Source of the DNA: Argopecten irradians
Lineage: Eukaryota; Mollusca; Bivalvia; Pectinida; Pectinidae
DNA: 64,000 nt
Assembly (NCBI RefSeq): GCF_041381155.1
Contig: NC_091144.1
Location: 20,655,544 to 20,719,543 of the forward strand
Direction of reading: 5' to 3'
The position numbers were made by a program, and so were the translations under genes. Each line of letters opens with the position of its first letter. The stretch's first letter is position 1. A model generated the notes under the pieces. That model was not told the origin of the DNA and did no database searches. It was given only the letters and a program-made list of their open reading frames with translations. This document shows positions 62,940 through 64,000 of this stretch, in pieces.

Positions 62940-63255
62940 CATCCTCGATACTCCAGGGTTTCCGATCACTTACGATCTCTACACCCCTGGACTATCTCAT
63001 AGTAAAACTGGAGGCAACAGAATAGAACAGGTAATTTAGTCATTTGATGTACATCAAAAGAGCCGTATAACGGTACACTGTGGTTGACTGTGTGGCTTTG
63101 ATGTTTGGCGTCGCTCTCTCTGTAGTATTCAAAGGAAATCTTTGCAAGCCTGTGATTGGTCAAATGTTTTCAGCTGAGCTGCCTTCAATTTCACTTTGAG
63201 ATAGTCCAGGGGTGTAGAGATTGTAAGTGATCGGAACCCCTGGAATATCGAGGAT
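62940..63255. mobile_element. Foldback element with ~60-bp inverted arms
   Basis: The left arm (about 62940-62999) runs from CATCCTCGATACTCCAGGG to CCCCTGGACTATCTCA. The right arm (63197-63255) is its inverse complement with a few mismatches, ending CGAGGATG. About 200 bases lie between them. A fragment of the same terminal motif, TGAGATAGTCCAGGG, occurs at 61559-61573, and a weaker one near 63603. The family is therefore repeated locally. Confidence 0.7.
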
Positions 63256-63868
63256 GGCGCCTTCGACGCTCACACGCTAATTTGGCCAATTTGCGTATTC
63301 GTTAATTTCCTTTTACCGACCCCTCTGTCTATAAATGTGTACAAGGATTAAATTTAGTGATATATGAAAAATGTACATTAAGCATGTATTATATGGTTGG
63401 GAGTTGAATTAATCTCCTCCTGTAGGTGTGGCGGGGGGGGGGGGGGGGGGGGGGTTACAGAATATTGAGGACCTTTGCCCCCCATGACGTTTCATCTTCC
63501 TACGCCACTGGTATGGTAACCCGTGGAGTATCGAGGTCATGATCGAATCCTTATGATGTTGGTATATTTTCTTCTTCTTTTGAAAAGCCTCTTGAGTTCT
63601 TTTATGAGATAATCTGGTGGTCCAGGGGTGAATTTTACGTAGCTTTCATGTATACATGTTCATATAGACATGTATGATTGAAATGCCCTACGACTTGAGC
63701 CCCGAAAATCCGATGTTAGTACTTTCAGTACTTCGATTTATCGATTAAGATCATTTGTACTTGGCGCCACGTATGATCATCGAAGCGTGGTGTTTACAGT
63801 GAGTGCTAGTAGCTATGGACGCTTTTAAAAACAGCGACCTACATTGTGTGTGATTGTGGTTCGGTAAA

Positions 63869-63910
63869 ATGGAACTACACGTGAGGTTATACGGTCGAAG
63901 GACAACCTAA
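63869..63910 (+). promoter_or_regulatory. Upstream open reading frame of the right-edge gene
   Basis: ATG at 63869 opens a 13-codon frame (MELHVRLYGRRTT) whose TAA ends at 63910, one base before the main ATG at 63912. An upstream frame ending this close would be expected to lower or regulate initiation at the main start, if both lie in the same mRNA. Confidence 0.4.
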
Positions 63911-63911
63911 A

Positions 63912-64000
63912 ATGACGACCAGACAAAGAAACATCTATGAAGGATGCATCCAGGACGATCTTCCGCCCATGGAGTCGTCCATCATCCGTGTTTTCTCGAG
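63912..64000 (+). CDS. Start of a possible DUF4062/NACHT-WD-type gene (partial at right edge)
   Basis: Twenty-nine codons are visible before the window ends: MTTRQRNIYEGCIQDDLPPM, then ESSIIRVFS. The end resembles the opening of the domain found at the N-terminus of NWD1/NWD2, TEP1 and related NACHT-WD proteins, which typically reads IRVFxSSTFxDxxxER. Only the first part of this motif (SSIIRVFS) is visible, so the assignment is a suggestion. Composition and the lack of stops fit a coding start. The ATG at 63912 follows directly after a short upstream frame. Confidence 0.4.
   Translation, partial: MTTRQRNIYEGCIQDDLPPMESSIIRVFS

Larger units (their letters stand above)
61595..63510. mobile_element. 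Non-autonomous DNA transposon, nested with other repeats
   Basis: The left end reads CAGGGGCGTAGGAAG and the right end, inverted, CAGTGGCGTAGGAAG: one mismatch in 15. The flanks are GTATG on both sides (61590-61594 and 63511-63515), a possible 5-bp target duplication. Just inside both ends are G-rich or C-rich runs next to GGGGCAAA-like strings. The interior holds two to three diverged copies of a CTCGCG-rich block of about 130 bp (AACACCAAAATCTCGCGC and CATCGTAAAACTCATCT repeat), a SINE, and a foldback pair. No transposase frame is visible, so it is non-autonomous or decayed. The superfamily is not assigned: a 5-bp duplication does not fit the 8-bp rule of hAT, and the flanks may coincide by chance. 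Confidence 0.5.

Overview
The window is AT-rich animal DNA with many small introns, tRNA-derived SINEs, short inverted-repeat elements and long satellite arrays. The style of the repeats and the gene content suggest a lophotrochozoan, most likely a bivalve mollusc. This is inference; no species marker is visible. Gene models were assembled by hand from splice signals, reading phase and protein-family memory.

Left part (1-6000, minus strand): the first five coding exons of NAGK (N-acetylglucosamine kinase), whose 3' half lies beyond the left edge. NAGK starts head to head with CFAP43. A roughly 420-bp shared promoter between them carries a candidate RFX X-box.

Middle (6425-33496, plus strand): a complete CFAP43 gene of about 43 coding exons and about 1742 residues. 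It has an N-terminal WD40 half and a C-terminal coiled-coil half, and it is an axonemal (tether/tether-head) protein. One exon carries a one-base reading-frame discontinuity. A variable acidic linker is built from very short in-frame exons.

Right-middle (36686-58032, plus strand): an eight-exon gene for a type I membrane protein with a signal peptide, a full ZP domain (ZP-N and ZP-C), an RKRR furin-like site and a C-terminal transmembrane segment. Its intron 5 is about 16.8 kb and about 97% satellite: about 230 copies of a 39-bp unit, followed by about 250 copies of an unrelated 29-bp unit. The 39-bp unit is exactly the last 25 bases of exon 5 plus the first 14 bases of intron 5, so the array is a chain of copied 5' splice sites.

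The same pattern occurs at NAGK exon 5 (a 53-bp unit containing the exon end and donor, about nine copies) and as a single 62-bp duplication at CFAP43 exon 19. This repeated seeding of tandem repeats by splice-donor junctions, in three neighbouring genes, is the most unusual feature of the window.

Right end (58033-64000): a 20/21-bp palindrome-rich minisatellite; a candidate intronless gene with a perfect CRE beside a TATA box; a nest of SINE and DNA-transposon pieces; and, at the very edge, the first 29 codons of a gene that may encode a DUF4062/NACHT-WD-type protein. The genes show no operon-like linkage. The only functional pairing suggested is the divergent NAGK/CFAP43 promoter.
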